A stretch of 48,332 nt of DNA from NCBI RefSeq assembly GCF_011043735.1, contig NZ_JAAKGV010000034.1, forward strand, positions 1 to 48,332. The letters are read 5' to 3'. The stretch comes from Methylobacterium sp. DB0501 (lineage in GTDB: Bacteria > Pseudomonadota > Alphaproteobacteria > Rhizobiales > Beijerinckiaceae). Position numbers and translations under genes: made by a program. Shown one piece after another: positions 1 through 9,098 of the stretch (position 1 is the stretch's first letter; each line of letters starts with the position of its first letter). The notes below the pieces were generated by a model. It was given only the letters and a program-made list of their open reading frames with translations. It searched no databases and was not told where the DNA came from.

Positions 1-693
1 CCCGGGCTCTCTGTTCCCCCGGGCTCTCTGTTCCTCGACGAAGAGCGTGACGTCGTCGTGCAGCGTGCCCTGGTTGCCCTTGAGCGCCAGGACATAGTCG
101 GCTTTCTTGTCGAGGATCTTGCGGGCGATGGCACGCTGGCAGCCCATCGCATCGATGGTGACGATCGCGCCCTCGATCGACAGCAGGTCGAGCAGGGCCG
201 GGATCGCCGCAATCTCGTTGGACTTCCCGCTGACCTTGGTCTGGGCCAGCACCAGCCGTTGGCGGGCGGCGAAGGCGGAGACGACGTGAAGGGCATCCCG
301 CGCACCGGCCTGGCCCGAGCGCCGCGAGGTCTTGCCGTCAATCGCGATCACGTCGAGCGGCGTTTGCGTCAGCGTCGCGGCCCAGGTTGCAAAGCAGCGT
401 CGAAATGCGACGGGATCGAGTGCAGCGAAGATGTCCCCGAGATGATCGTGGCTCGGCGTGCCGTTCCGGAACGGCAGAAATCGGCGCAGAAGAGCGACTT
501 TCGTACGACCAAACCGGGCAATATCGGTGAAGCCTTCAGCCCCCGCCAGGATGGCCAGCAATGCCAGCAGCAGAACCTCGTCCAGGCGATAGGCGACTTT
601 GCCAGGCTGGCGCGGATCGGGCAGGTCCGCGAAATAATCGAGGAACACCGTCGCCTCGAACACGGCCGCTCCCGGCAAGCTCGCCTCGTCCAT
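1..693 (-). CDS. ISAs1-family transposase, N-terminal part (continues at the other window end)
   Basis: Translation on the minus strand starts at ATG 693 (MDEASLPGAAVFEATVFLDY) and stays open to the window edge. The N-terminal region has the DPR signature (residues FADLPDPRQ) of the ISAs1/H-repeat DDE family. The central part contains VIAIDGKTSRRS, the first catalytic-Asp region, followed by KSNEIAAIPALLDLL and IDAMGCQ, the second Asp region. Continuing from position 18 into the equivalent base 48051 gives about 385 residues, normal for the family. The only odd point is the 17-bp duplication at the extreme edge. No stop or frameshift is seen, so the element may be active. Confidence 0.9.
   Translation of the reverse strand, partial: MDEASLPGAAVFEATVFLDYFADLPDPRQPGKVAYRLDEVLLLALLAILAGAEGFTDIARFGRTKVALLRRFLPFRNGTPSHDHLGDIFAALDPVAFRRCFATWAATLTQTPLDVIAIDGKTSRRSGQAGARDALHVVSAFAARQRLVLAQTKVSGKSNEIAAIPALLDLLSIEGAIVTIDAMGCQRAIARKILDKKADYVLALKGNQGTLHDDVTLFVEEQRARGNREPG
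18..299. repeat. Terminal overlap with 48051-48332 (circular contig)
   Basis: Bases 18-299 equal bases 48051-48332 over 282 positions. Because the repeat lies inside a single transposase gene that is completed by joining the ends, the simplest reading is an untrimmed overlap of a circular molecule rather than a second IS copy. Bases 1-17 duplicate 18-34 (cccgggctctctgttcc) and would be removed on closure. Confidence 0.93.
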
Positions 694-780
694 CGCCCGC
701 CTCCCAAACCACGTCGTGGCGGACGACCGATTCAGAGCTTCCGGCCTTTGTCACCTCCCGCATTCACCCGATTGCCCTGC

Positions 781-932
781 GATCATCTGTTAAAGCGGTT
801 GTAGACGGTGGTAGAAAGATTATACTCGCTCGGGCAGTTCTGCCAGCGGCAGCCGCTCATGATGACATACAAGATGACCGACAGGATATTTCAGTCGTCC
901 TTGCGTCGAGCGCCGGACTGGTTGGTGTGCAT
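781..932 (-). pseudogene. IS5-family transposase orfA remnant (5' piece, split by ISAs1)
   Basis: Reading minus from ATG 932 gives MHTNQSGARRKDD, then a TGA stop, then NILSVILYVIMSGCRWQ followed by NCPSEYNLSTTVYNRFNR. This is the usual IS5-family N-terminal region (ILWVLRSGAPWRDLPERYG..TTVYNRF type). After NRFNR comes a TGA where a Trp codon is expected, exactly at the ISAs1 target site. Removing ISAs1 and one GATCATCT copy restores SRYGFWSAMLANL and links to the piece at 46990-47547. The gene had two stops, so it was probably already dead before ISAs1 arrived. Confidence 0.75.
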
Positions 933-1235
933 GCGCAGCGCAATAGCCTATCATTGCTTGTCAGACAGTCAGAACAGCTCTGTCATGAACTTCTACATCT
1001 AGGATGGCATTCTCGGATAATATTTTTCTCACTATCGCAATACCTTAAAGGGGATTCGACCCTAGGCAGGAGCGCATTATATAACCTCAATAATACACGT
1101 ATATACACTCATCCACATTTCAGGATCGAACTTACATTTTGTTTTAAATAATGCTCGAATAAATATCTTCTTTCACGCAGAAATAAATAATTTTATTGCA
1201 TTGCAGAAATTATACAATATTTAATAGTAAAATCA
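933..1235. other. AT-rich intergenic stretch
   Basis: No supported gene. The segment from about 1010 to 1235 is far more AT-rich than the efflux operon that follows and contains many short A/T runs. It may include the rest of the decayed IS5 element, whose right end was not recognised, and the region downstream of the efflux operon. Confidence 0.5.
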
Positions 1236-2771
1236 TCATAAAAATGGTGCTAGATCTGCTGGATCCCGCGCCGGCTTCACGTCGCGGCGGTTCCACCAGC
1301 CGCCGCCGAGCGCCTGGAACAGGGCGGCGGTGTCGGCGTACTGGTTCGACTGCGCCTGGGCCTGGGTCACCAGGGCCTGGAGGTAGGCCGACTGGGTGAT
1401 GAGCAGCGAGGCGCTGCTGACCGCGCCGAGGCCGAACTGCTTGCGCACCAGATCCACGCTCTGCTGGCTCGCCGCGACCGCCGCGTTGGCCGCCGCCACG
1501 GCGCGGCCGTCAGCCTGGAGGGCGCGCAGCGCGTCGGCGACGTTCTGGTAGGCGCCGATGACCGTGGCGCGGTACTGCGCCTGGGCCACACCCAAGTTCT
1601 CCTCCGCCGCCTGCTGGCGCCGAAAGAGGGTGCCGCCGTCGAAGAGCGGCTGGGCCACCGCGCCGGCGATGGTCCAGAGGCTGGCCGCCGGGTTGAGCAG
1701 ACCTGTGAAGCTCGTGGCGCTAGCGCCAGCGGCGCCCGAGATGGTGAATTGCGGCAGGCGGTTGGCGACCGCGACGCCGACCTGGGCGCTCGCCGCGTGC
1801 ACGGCGGCCTCCGCCGCCTTGACGTCGGGGCGCTGCTCGATCAGCCGCGAGGGCAGGCTTACCGGCAGGCTGCGGGGCAGGCGCAGGGAGGCGAGCGTGA
1901 AGGTCTGGCTCACCTCCTCGCTCGGGAAGCGGCCGGCGAGCGCGGTGAGGAGGTTGCGTTGCTGCGACAGCGAGCGCTGCAGCGGCGGCAGCAATTGCTG
2001 CGACTGGGCGAGCAGCGCCGCCTGCTGCACCACGTCTGCGCCCGCGACCTGGCCGGCATTCTGCTGCTTGGTGATGAGGTTGAGGAGGTCGGTCTGGGCC
2101 TGGATCACCTTCTCGGTCGCGGCGATCTCGGCCCGCAGCGCCGCCTCCTGGATCGCCGCCGCGACGACGTTCGAGGTCAGCGTCAGGGTGGCCGCCTCGA
2201 GCTGCCAGCGCTGTACTTCCTGCTGGGCTGTCTGTGCCTCGAGGGCGCGGCGGGTGCCGCCGAACACGTCGGGCGCGAAGCTCACCGTCACCTGCGGGGT
2301 GACGAGGCTGTAGATCAGCGCGTTGTTGTTGAGCGGAGAAGTCAGGTCGCCGCCCGGGGCCTTGTTGTAGGAGGCCTGGCCGTTGAAGGCGACCTGCGGG
2401 AAGAGTGCGCCGCGCTGCGCCTCGGTGGTGGCGCGGGCCGCCCGCAAGCTAGCCTGGGCGGCCTCGAGGGTCGGGTTGCGGGCGAGCGCCTCCTCGACGA
2501 GGCTGTTGAGGGCCTTGGAGCGAAACAGCGTCCACCACTCCCCCGGCACGTCGCGCCCGGCCGCGAAGGTCTGGGCGACGGCGCCCTTCTTCACGTCCTC
2601 GGACGTTACCTGCGGGTTGCGAAGACCCTCCTTGGTGTAGCGTGTCACCGGCGGCGGGGTCGCACCCTGGAAGTCGGGCCCGACCATGCAGGCCGAGGCC
2701 GACGCGGCGGCGAGCGCCGCCGCCAGGATGCGGGCGGCGGTGCTGGCGGTCGGACGCGCCTTCTCTGTCAC
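1236..2771 (-). CDS. Efflux RND outer-membrane lipoprotein (NodT/OprM/CusC family)
   Basis: Outer-membrane channel of a tripartite efflux system. The signal peptide ends in a lipobox (LAAASASAC, lipidated Cys at residue 28), followed by MVGPDF, the usual start of mature OprM/NodT proteins. Two OEP repeats follow: WWTLFRSKALNSLVEEALARNPTL opens the first and SRLIEQRPDVKAAEAAVHAA opens the second; the length of 511 residues is typical. I chose GTG 2771, which has AAAGAGG upstream and puts the lipobox in a normal signal peptide. An ATG at 2894, overlapping the pump's stop as ATGA, would add 41 implausible residues before it. It is the third gene of the operon. Confidence 0.88.
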   Translation of the reverse strand: MTEKARPTASTAARILAAALAAASASACMVGPDFQGATPPPVTRYTKEGLRNPQVTSEDVKKGAVAQTFAAGRDVPGEWWTLFRSKALNSLVEEALARNPTLEAAQASLRAARATTEAQRGALFPQVAFNGQASYNKAPGGDLTSPLNNNALIYSLVTPQVTVSFAPDVFGGTRRALEAQTAQQEVQRWQLEAATLTLTSNVVAAAIQEAALRAEIAATEKVIQAQTDLLNLITKQQNAGQVAGADVVQQAALLAQSQQLLPPLQRSLSQQRNLLTALAGRFPSEEVSQTFTLASLRLPRSLPVSLPSRLIEQRPDVKAAEAAVHAASAQVGVAVANRLPQFTISGAAGASATSFTGLLNPAASLWTIAGAVAQPLFDGGTLFRRQQAAEENLGVAQAQYRATVIGAYQNVADALRALQADGRAVAAANAAVAASQQSVDLVRKQFGLGAVSSASLLITQSAYLQALVTQAQAQSNQYADTAALFQALGGGWWNRRDVKPARDPADLAPFL

Positions 2772-2890
2772 GACGGCCTCTTTCGTGGCGGAGGTGGCTG
2801 TCTGCGGGTCACGCGAAAGGCGCAGAGTGGCACGCATGGATGCGAAAACCCGTGCGTCGATGGAGAGTGGCAGTCGAGTCTGCATCTCGC

Positions 2891-5800
2891 TCATTCCGCC
2901 GCCGCCGGCTGTCGCGCCGGAGCAACAGCCTGCCGGGGACGGTGGCGCGAGAAGGCCGCGATCAGCACCGGCAGCACCACCAGGATCAGGATCGGCGCGA
3001 GCAGGATGCCGCCCACCACCACCAGGGCGAGGGGTTTCTGCACCTGCGAGCCGATGCCGGTCGAGACGGCGGCGGGCAGGAGGCCGACGCAGGCCGCGAC
3101 GCAGGTCATCATCACCGGGCGCATGCGCACGTCGGCGGCGTGGTGGATGGCCTGCGCCCGCGCCCAGCCCTCGTCCATCAGCTGGTTGCAGTAGGAGAGC
3201 AGGATCACGCCCTCCATGGTCGAGATGCCGAACAGTGCGATGAAGCCGATCGCCGCCGAGACCGAGAACGGGGTGCCGGTGAGCACGAGCGCGAAGATGC
3301 CGCCGATCAGCGCCATCGGGATCACGCTCAAGGTGAGCAAGGTATCGGTGAGCGACGCGAAATTGACGTAGAGCAGGAGCGCGATCAACCCGATCGTCAC
3401 CGGCACCACGAGCTTGAGCCGCGCGATCGCGTCCTGCAGGTTGCTGAACTCGCCAACCCATTCGAGGCGGTAGCCGGCCGGCAGCTCGACCTGCTCGGCG
3501 ACGCGCCGCTGCGCCTCGATCACCGCGCCGCCGAGGTCGCGCCCGCGCACGCTGAACTTGACCGGGATGTAGCGCTGCTGGTTCTCGCGGTAGATGAAGG
3601 TGGCGCCCGAGACGAGCTGGACCTGGGCGATCTCGGTGAGCGGCACCTGCATCACCCCGCCGCTCGGGGTCGTCACGCCGACCGTGATGTTGCGGATCGT
3701 CTCGAGCGAGCGGCGGTATTCCGGCGCCAGCCGTACCCGCATCGGGAAGTGGCGGTCGCTGCCGTACTCGTAGAGGTCGCCGGCTGTCTGGCCGCCGATC
3801 GCCGCCGAGATCGTGGTGGCGATGTCGCCGGGTGCCAGTCCGAAGCGGGCGGCCCGCGCCCGGTCGATATCGATGCGCACCGTCGGCTGGCCGAGTGAAG
3901 TAAATATCGCCAAATCTGTCACGCCAGAGATGCGGCTCATCACATCTCGCACGTCATTTGCCAACTTTGTGATCTGAGCGAGATCATTACCGTAGATTTT
4001 GACCGAGTTCTCACCCTTAACGCCGGAGGCGGCCTCCTGGACGTTGTCCTGGATGTACTGCGAGAAGTTGAACTCGACGCCGGGCAGCTCCTCGCGCAGG
4101 CGAGCTGACATGTCCTCAATCAGCTTCTCCTTGGTGACGCCGGCCGGCCACTCGTCTGCAGTCTTTAACGGCGCGAAGAACTCGACGTTGAAGAAGCCGG
4201 TGGCGTCGGTGCCGTCGTCGGGCCGGCCCTGGTGCGAGACGACCGTGGTCACCTCTGGGTAGGAGCCGATGACCTTGCGCATCCGCTCAACGTAGGGGTT
4301 GCCCGCCTCCAGCGAGATCGAGGCCGGCATCGTGCCGCGGATGTAGAGGTTGCCCTCTTCCAGCGTCGGCAGGAACTCGAGGCCGAGCGTGCGCATCGCC
4401 ACGCCGGTAAAGCCGAGCATCGCGACCGTCATCAGGATGGTCAGGATGCGGTTGTTCAGGGTGAAGCCCTGGAGCGGTCGAAAGAGCGCCCGCAGCATCC
4501 TGACCACGATGGTGTCGCGCTCCTCGACGTGGTTGGGCAGGATCAGGGCGGAGAGCGCCGGCGACACCGTGTAGGTGGCGAGCAATCCGCCGATCAGCGC
4601 GTAGGCGTAGGTCTTCGCCATCGGGCCGAAGATGTGGCCCTCGACGCCCGTCAGGGTGAAGAGCGGCAGGAAGCCCACAATGATGATCGAGGCGGAGAAG
4701 AAGATCGCGCGGTTCACCTCCCGCGCCGCCGCCGCGATCAGCCCGATCTTGACCCCGCTGCCGCGCTGGGCAGGCCCTTTATACTCGGCGAGGTGGCGGA
4801 AGATGTTCTCCACCATGATGACGGTCGCGTCGACGATGAGGCCGAAATCGATCGCGCCGAGCGACAGGAGGTTCGCCGATTCGCCCCGCGCCACCATGAC
4901 GGTGATGGCGAAGCCCAGCGCGAACGGGATGGTGGCGGCGACGATGATCGCGCTCTTCAGGCTGCCGAGGAAGAGCCACTGCACCAGGAACACCAGCACC
5001 ACGCCGAAGACGAGGTTGTGCATCACCGTGTGGGTGGTGGTGTGGATGAGCGCGCTGCGGTCGTAGAGCGGCACCACCTGCACCCCCGGCGGCAGGATGC
5101 CCGAGCTGTTGATCTTCTCGATCTCGGCCTCGACCCGCTGGATCGTCGGCAGGCTCTGGCCGCCGCGGCGCAGGAGCACAATGCCCTCGACGATGTCGCC
5201 GTCGTTCTCTTGGCCGACCATGCCGAGGCGCGGCGCGTTGCTGACCGACACCTCCGCCACGTCCCGCACCAGCACCGGCACGCCGTTCACCTGCGTGATC
5301 ATGGTGTTGCGGATGTCGTCCATGTCGCGGATCAGGCCGATGCCGCGCACCACCGCCGACTGCTCGCCGACGTTGAGGGTCTGGCCGCCGACATTGGTGC
5401 TCGAGTTGTTGAGCGCCGTGACGAGCTGGACCAGCGTCAGCCCCTGCGCCTGGAGCTTGCGCAGGTCGACCGCGACCTCGAACTCCTTGGTCTTGCCGCC
5501 GAAGGCCGAGACGTCGACGACGCCGGGAATCGCCTTGAAGCGGCGCTGCAGCACCCAGTCCTGCAGGGTCTTGAGGTCGGTAGGCGAGAAGCCCGGGGGG
5601 CCCGCCACCTTGTAGCGCATGATCTCGCCGATCGGGCTCGTCGGTGAGATCTGCGGCTGGACGTTGTTGGGCAGGGGCGAGAGCTGCGACAGGCGGTTGA
5701 GGACGCGCTGTTCCGCCTCCTGGTAGGTGAAGTCGTAGGTGAACTGGATCTTCACGTCCGAGAGGCCGAAGACCGAGATCGTCCGCGTCACCGTGGCGTT

Positions 5801-6028
5801 CGGGATGCCGGCGAGCTGCACCTCGAGCGGGATGGTGATGTAGCGCTCGATCTCCTCGGCCGACTGGCCCGGGTTCTGGGTGATGACGTCGACGAGCGGC
5901 GGCACCGGGTCCGGGTAGGCCTCGATGTTGAGCTGCTGGAAGCTGGCGTAGCCGATCCCGAGCGTCGCGATGAAGAGGAGCAGCACCAGCACCCGCTGGC
6001 GCAGGGCGAAGTCGATCAGGCGGTTCAT
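2891..6028 (-). CDS. Heavy-metal efflux RND pump (CusA/CzcA family)
   Basis: Inner-membrane proton/metal antiporter of the HME-RND class, 1,045 residues. The N-terminal TM1 (RVLVLLLFIATLGIGYASF) is followed by a large periplasmic loop starting AYPDPVPPLVDVITQNPGQS. TM4 carries the family motif AIDFGLIVDATVIMVENIF, with the two Asp and one Glu that define proton relay in CzcA/CusA proteins. The second half repeats the fold (RILTILMTVAMLGFTGVAM; SDTLLTLSVIPMALIGG-type helices near the end). The family exports Cu+/Ag+ or Zn2+/Co2+/Cd2+ (or Ni2+) from the periplasm or cytoplasm; the metal cannot be assigned from the sequence alone. It lies 22 bp downstream of the adaptor gene. Confidence 0.95.
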   Translation of the reverse strand: MNRLIDFALRQRVLVLLLFIATLGIGYASFQQLNIEAYPDPVPPLVDVITQNPGQSAEEIERYITIPLEVQLAGIPNATVTRTISVFGLSDVKIQFTYDFTYQEAEQRVLNRLSQLSPLPNNVQPQISPTSPIGEIMRYKVAGPPGFSPTDLKTLQDWVLQRRFKAIPGVVDVSAFGGKTKEFEVAVDLRKLQAQGLTLVQLVTALNNSSTNVGGQTLNVGEQSAVVRGIGLIRDMDDIRNTMITQVNGVPVLVRDVAEVSVSNAPRLGMVGQENDGDIVEGIVLLRRGGQSLPTIQRVEAEIEKINSSGILPPGVQVVPLYDRSALIHTTTHTVMHNLVFGVVLVFLVQWLFLGSLKSAIIVAATIPFALGFAITVMVARGESANLLSLGAIDFGLIVDATVIMVENIFRHLAEYKGPAQRGSGVKIGLIAAAAREVNRAIFFSASIIIVGFLPLFTLTGVEGHIFGPMAKTYAYALIGGLLATYTVSPALSALILPNHVEERDTIVVRMLRALFRPLQGFTLNNRILTILMTVAMLGFTGVAMRTLGLEFLPTLEEGNLYIRGTMPASISLEAGNPYVERMRKVIGSYPEVTTVVSHQGRPDDGTDATGFFNVEFFAPLKTADEWPAGVTKEKLIEDMSARLREELPGVEFNFSQYIQDNVQEAASGVKGENSVKIYGNDLAQITKLANDVRDVMSRISGVTDLAIFTSLGQPTVRIDIDRARAARFGLAPGDIATTISAAIGGQTAGDLYEYGSDRHFPMRVRLAPEYRRSLETIRNITVGVTTPSGGVMQVPLTEIAQVQLVSGATFIYRENQQRYIPVKFSVRGRDLGGAVIEAQRRVAEQVELPAGYRLEWVGEFSNLQDAIARLKLVVPVTIGLIALLLYVNFASLTDTLLTLSVIPMALIGGIFALVLTGTPFSVSAAIGFIALFGISTMEGVILLSYCNQLMDEGWARAQAIHHAADVRMRPVMMTCVAACVGLLPAAVSTGIGSQVQKPLALVVVGGILLAPILILVVLPVLIAAFSRHRPRQAVAPARQPAAAE

Positions 6029-6050
6029 GGCGATCCTCCTGGGTTGACGT

Positions 6051-7349
6051 TTAAGATGCTTTGTCGCCGGACGGAGCGCGGTCGATGAACAGGCTGCCGC
6101 GGGTCACCACCCGCTCGCCGACCTTCAGCCCGTCGACGACCTGCACGAGGCCGCCGCCGGAGAGGCCGAGGGTGACGCCCCGCGACGCGATGGTGCCGTC
6201 CGGCCGCTCGACCCAGACCCGGGCCCGGGCGCCCTCGTAGACGATCGCCGAGGCCGGGATCGCCGGCGCGCGCTCGTCGCGGCCGGTCAGGATCGTGAAG
6301 GTCGCGAACATCTCGGGCTTGAGCAGGCCCTCGGCGTTGTCGATCTCGGCCCGCACCGGCAGGCGGCGCGTCGCCGGGTCGAGGGCGGCCGCCATGTAGC
6401 TGATCTTCGCCTTGAACACCCGGTCGGGGAAGCCGATCACGCTGGCCTCGAGCTCCTGGCCGAGCTTGATCTTGGGCGCCTCGCTCTCGCGCACGTTGGC
6501 GACGAGCCACACCGTCGAGAGGTCGCCGATGATGAAGGCCGGGTCGCTGCCCGCGGCGAGGTACTGGCCCAGGCCCACCTTGCGCTGCACGATGGTGCCG
6601 GCGATCGGGGCGCGGATCTCGGTCTCCGGGCTCATCGCCCCGCTACGCGCGAAGGCGTCGATCTCGGCGTCGGACTTGCCGAGGATGCGCAGGCGGTTGC
6701 GCACCGCCTGGAGCGCGGCCTGGGCCGCCTGCAGGTCGCTCTGGGCGGCGATCACGTCGTTCTGCGCCTGCTGCCAGTCCTTCAAGGCGGCGGCCTTGGC
6801 CTGGAACAGCTCCTGCAGCCGGGCCGCCACGGTCTGGTTGAGCTTGAGCAGCGCCGAGGTCTTGGCGAGCAGGTTGGCCGCCGCCTGGAAGTCGTTGAGG
6901 GCCTGCACCATGTCGGTGGCCTCCAGGGTGAACAGCACCTGGTTGGCCTTCACCCGGTCGCCGGCCCGGACCATCACCTTGGTCACCCGGCCCGCATAGG
7001 GCGAGTAGACCGGGACGTTGTCGTCCTCGTTGACGGTGATCCGCCCCTCGGCGAAGCCCTCGGGCCGGAAGTCCCGGGCCTGCACGGTCTCGATGCCGAA
7101 GCTCGCGCGCTGCTGCTTGCTCGGCCGGAAGACCGGTTCGCCCTGCGCCTCTCCGGCCTCCGGCGCCTGGCCCTCGACGCCCTGGCGCTGGACGAGGATT
7201 GCCTCCAGGCGCTCGCGCACGGGCGCGAGGGCGGGCACGAACCAGATTGCGGCGCCCGCCCCTGCGAGGAGCAGGAGCGTGACCGCCCGGCCGAGGCCGC
7301 GGCGCCGCCGCGCCGGCGCCTCCGTGGTCTGAAGATCCTTGGTATCCAT
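6051..7349 (-). CDS. Efflux RND periplasmic adaptor (CusB/CzcB, HlyD type)
   Basis: Membrane-fusion subunit joining the pump to the outer-membrane factor, 432 residues. After a basic N-terminus (ARRRRGLGR) comes one TM anchor (AVTLLLLAGAGAAIWFVPAL). The lipoyl half-motif VYSPYAGRVTKVMVRAGDRV follows, then an alpha-hairpin rich in Ala/Gln, the second lipoyl half (TEIRAPIAGTIVQRKVGLGQ), and a beta-barrel (VWLVANVRESEAPKIKLG). No His-rich metal-binding tail is seen. It is the first gene of the adaptor-pump-channel operon, so operon control must act upstream of 7349. The Shine-Dalgarno before ATG 7349 is weak. Confidence 0.93.
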   Translation of the reverse strand: MDTKDLQTTEAPARRRRGLGRAVTLLLLAGAGAAIWFVPALAPVRERLEAILVQRQGVEGQAPEAGEAQGEPVFRPSKQQRASFGIETVQARDFRPEGFAEGRITVNEDDNVPVYSPYAGRVTKVMVRAGDRVKANQVLFTLEATDMVQALNDFQAAANLLAKTSALLKLNQTVAARLQELFQAKAAALKDWQQAQNDVIAAQSDLQAAQAALQAVRNRLRILGKSDAEIDAFARSGAMSPETEIRAPIAGTIVQRKVGLGQYLAAGSDPAFIIGDLSTVWLVANVRESEAPKIKLGQELEASVIGFPDRVFKAKISYMAAALDPATRRLPVRAEIDNAEGLLKPEMFATFTILTGRDERAPAIPASAIVYEGARARVWVERPDGTIASRGVTLGLSGGGLVQVVDGLKVGERVVTRGSLFIDRAPSGDKAS

Positions 7350-7779
7350 CGGAGCCCAGCTATATATAGTAATCCTGTGAAAATAGATTCTCGCGTATGT
7401 CCGGATCGTTAATATTTATTTCGCGATATGCACATATCTTAAGCTCACGCCTGCATAGCAGAGCCGGCTATGTCAACTATCTATTAATGGCTAGGCCATT
7501 TTATCTAACTGAAATCTTTCGCGATCTTTATAAATTGATATGCGGCCGTCATTAAAAGAAATTAATAAAACATGATATTTATCACAATACGCATTCCCAA
7601 TGAGCAGATAATTGACTTATAGCGTAACAGCGTTTAAAATATTGAAGCGGAATTTGGATTGGGGCGACATCGCACTCACGGGCGAGTGCCTTTGGTCGGA
7701 GATCAAGCGGCCGCGCGAGCAGTTCAGGCCCTTGCGCACCGGCCGCTTCGACCCGGCTCGCTTTCGCTTCGCTTAGCAT
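7350..7779. promoter_or_regulatory. AT-rich leader upstream of the efflux operon
   Basis: The stretch 7350-7640 is strikingly AT-rich against GC-rich neighbours and must contain the promoter of the minus-strand efflux operon. No clear regulator box could be fixed by eye. From 7650 to 7780 a plus-strand frame encodes a short orphan peptide (LDWGDIALTGECLWSEIKRP onwards) that ends in TAG and has no recognised parent gene. Confidence 0.5.
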
Positions 7780-8001
7780 CTAATCCTGCAGAAACTTCCA
7801 CGCAACCCACAGTACTGTGGATTTTGGGTCGCTCTGCCTTGTCTTGCCGTCCGCCGCAGAGCTTCGCCGCTTCGATTCGGCAACGGTCTTGGGATTAATA
7901 CCGTAGCGCGCAGCGAGTTGCCTCAAGCTGTCTTAACTATGCTGGATCGCTCGACGGATCGCCGCAGTTGTTGTGGCGCTCCCGTGGTGAACCTAGCTCA
8001 T
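7780..8001 (-). pseudogene. IS481-family transposase N-terminal remnant
   Basis: Read minus from ATG 8001: MS*VHHGSATTTAAIRRAI then QHS*DSLRQLAARYGINPKTVA, then about 30 more residues (SKRRSSAADGKTRQSDPKSTVL) to TAG at 7780. The HTH with RYGINPKTVAKW is the typical start of IS481-like transposases common in methylobacteria. Two in-frame stops and loss of the whole catalytic region show it is dead. The recognisable similarity ends after STVL. Confidence 0.7.
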
Positions 8002-8232
8002 AGCGCATCCTTCCACTCGCGCGTGGCGAGTGCACTATCAAACCCTGAGATCAAACATCTAATCGGAGCTGCCAGGCCTGCCACGGCCGATTCCCATACA
8101 TAGGATGAGAGGTGAAAGTAGATCCGAAGATTGGCAATCCTCAATCTGCGAGCCACCTGCCTGCAATCTCCGATGGGCCATCCTGGTGCCAGCGTTCCGC
8201 GTCGGAAATCGGCCGGTCATCGGAGTTATAGT

Positions 8233-9024
8233 ATGGCTATCAGCCTAAACACCGACGTTGGAGCGATGCTCAACAAGGTGCCGCAGGTTACGTTGATCTT
8301 CTGGGTCATCAAGATTCTCTCAACGACCGTGGGAGAGACCGGTGCGGACTACCTTGCCAAGCATGTTGGTCTTGGCACCGCCATCACCGGCGGGATCATG
8401 GCTGCGCTCCTGCTTATCGCGCTCGTCCTGCAGCTGCGGATGCGCCGCTATGTTCCTTGGATCTACTGGCTAACCGTCGTGCTGGTCAGCGTCGTCGGCA
8501 CGCAGATCACGGATGTATTGACGGACAAGCTCGGGATCAGCCTCTACGTCAGCACAGCCGTCTTTGCAGCAGCATTAGCGGCGACCTTCGCTGCGTGGTA
8601 CGCGGTCGAGATCACCCTCTCGATCCACACGATTGTCACGATGCGCCGCGAACTGTTCTATTGGCTCGCGATCCTACTGACGTTTGCGCTGGGCACGGCG
8701 GCCGGCGACTTGGCCACAGAGGCGCTCGGTCTCGGCTTCAACCTTGGGGTCCTCGTCTTCGCTGGCCTGATCGCGCTCATCGCGCTCGCCTATCGGCTCG
8801 GCGCGAACCCGGTCCTCACCTTCTGGCTCGCCTACATCCTGACGCGTCCGCTCGGCGCCTCCCTCGGGGACTTGCTGTCCCAGGCACGGGAGTACGGCGG
8901 CCTTGGGCTCGGCACCGCCTACACGAGCCTCGCCTTCCTCGCTGTTATCGTCAGCCTCGTGGTCTTCCTCAGCTTCGGCTCGGAGAAGAAAGCCGACCCG
9001 GGGCTGATTACGGGTCGAGCGTGA
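8233..9024 (+). CDS. COG4705-type polytopic membrane protein
   Basis: 263 residues, almost entirely hydrophobic, with about seven or eight helices. A repeated pattern is visible: each repeat pairs a helix with a TxxGxxxxDxL motif (TVGETGADYLAKHVGLG, VVGTQITDVLTDKLGISLY, ALGTAAGDLATEALGLGF, PLGASLGDLLSQAREYGGLG). This internal four-fold repeat is the hallmark of the COG4705 membrane-protein family, whose function I do not know. I chose ATG 8233 because CGGAG lies 7 bases upstream; the frame opens earlier but lacks a ribosome site. The small exported gene follows 74 bp later and may be co-transcribed. Confidence 0.8.
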   Translation: MAISLNTDVGAMLNKVPQVTLIFWVIKILSTTVGETGADYLAKHVGLGTAITGGIMAALLLIALVLQLRMRRYVPWIYWLTVVLVSVVGTQITDVLTDKLGISLYVSTAVFAAALAATFAAWYAVEITLSIHTIVTMRRELFYWLAILLTFALGTAAGDLATEALGLGFNLGVLVFAGLIALIALAYRLGANPVLTFWLAYILTRPLGASLGDLLSQAREYGGLGLGTAYTSLAFLAVIVSLVVFLSFGSEKKADPGLITGRA

Positions 9025-9098
9025 AGCGGGATCGTGAGGACGAGCGGTCCCTCCCGGACCTGAAGTCTCGGCCGCGGAGCGGCGTTGCAAGGAGAGGA

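Larger units (their letters stand above)
1..780 (-). mobile_element. ISAs1-family insertion sequence, right part (5' half of transposase)
   Basis: This is the upstream half of an ISAs1-type element whose other half lies at 47548-48332. Its outer terminal inverted repeat is at 763-780 (reverse complement GCAGGGCAATCGGGTGAA) and matches the other end at 47548-47565 in 17 of 18 bases. The 8 bases just outside, GATCATCT at 781-788, recur outside the other end at 47540-47547, which fits the target duplication expected of this family. Joined across the window ends, the element is about 1,266 bp. Bases 1-17 are an extra copy of the 17 bases that follow and are probably a contig-closure artefact. Confidence 0.9.

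Noticed and set aside
2772..3461. N-terminal extension of the outer-membrane factor to 741 residues
   Set aside because: It overlaps the pump gene in another frame and would put the lipoprotein signal peptide deep inside the protein.
1749..5647. Long plus-strand open frames opposite the efflux genes
   Set aside because: They are His/Arg/Asp-rich shadows caused by the GC-rich codons of the real minus-strand genes and show no family features.
7582..7779. Minus-strand 65-residue frame
   Set aside because: It begins in the IS481 remnant edge, has no ribosome site and runs into AT-rich promoter DNA.
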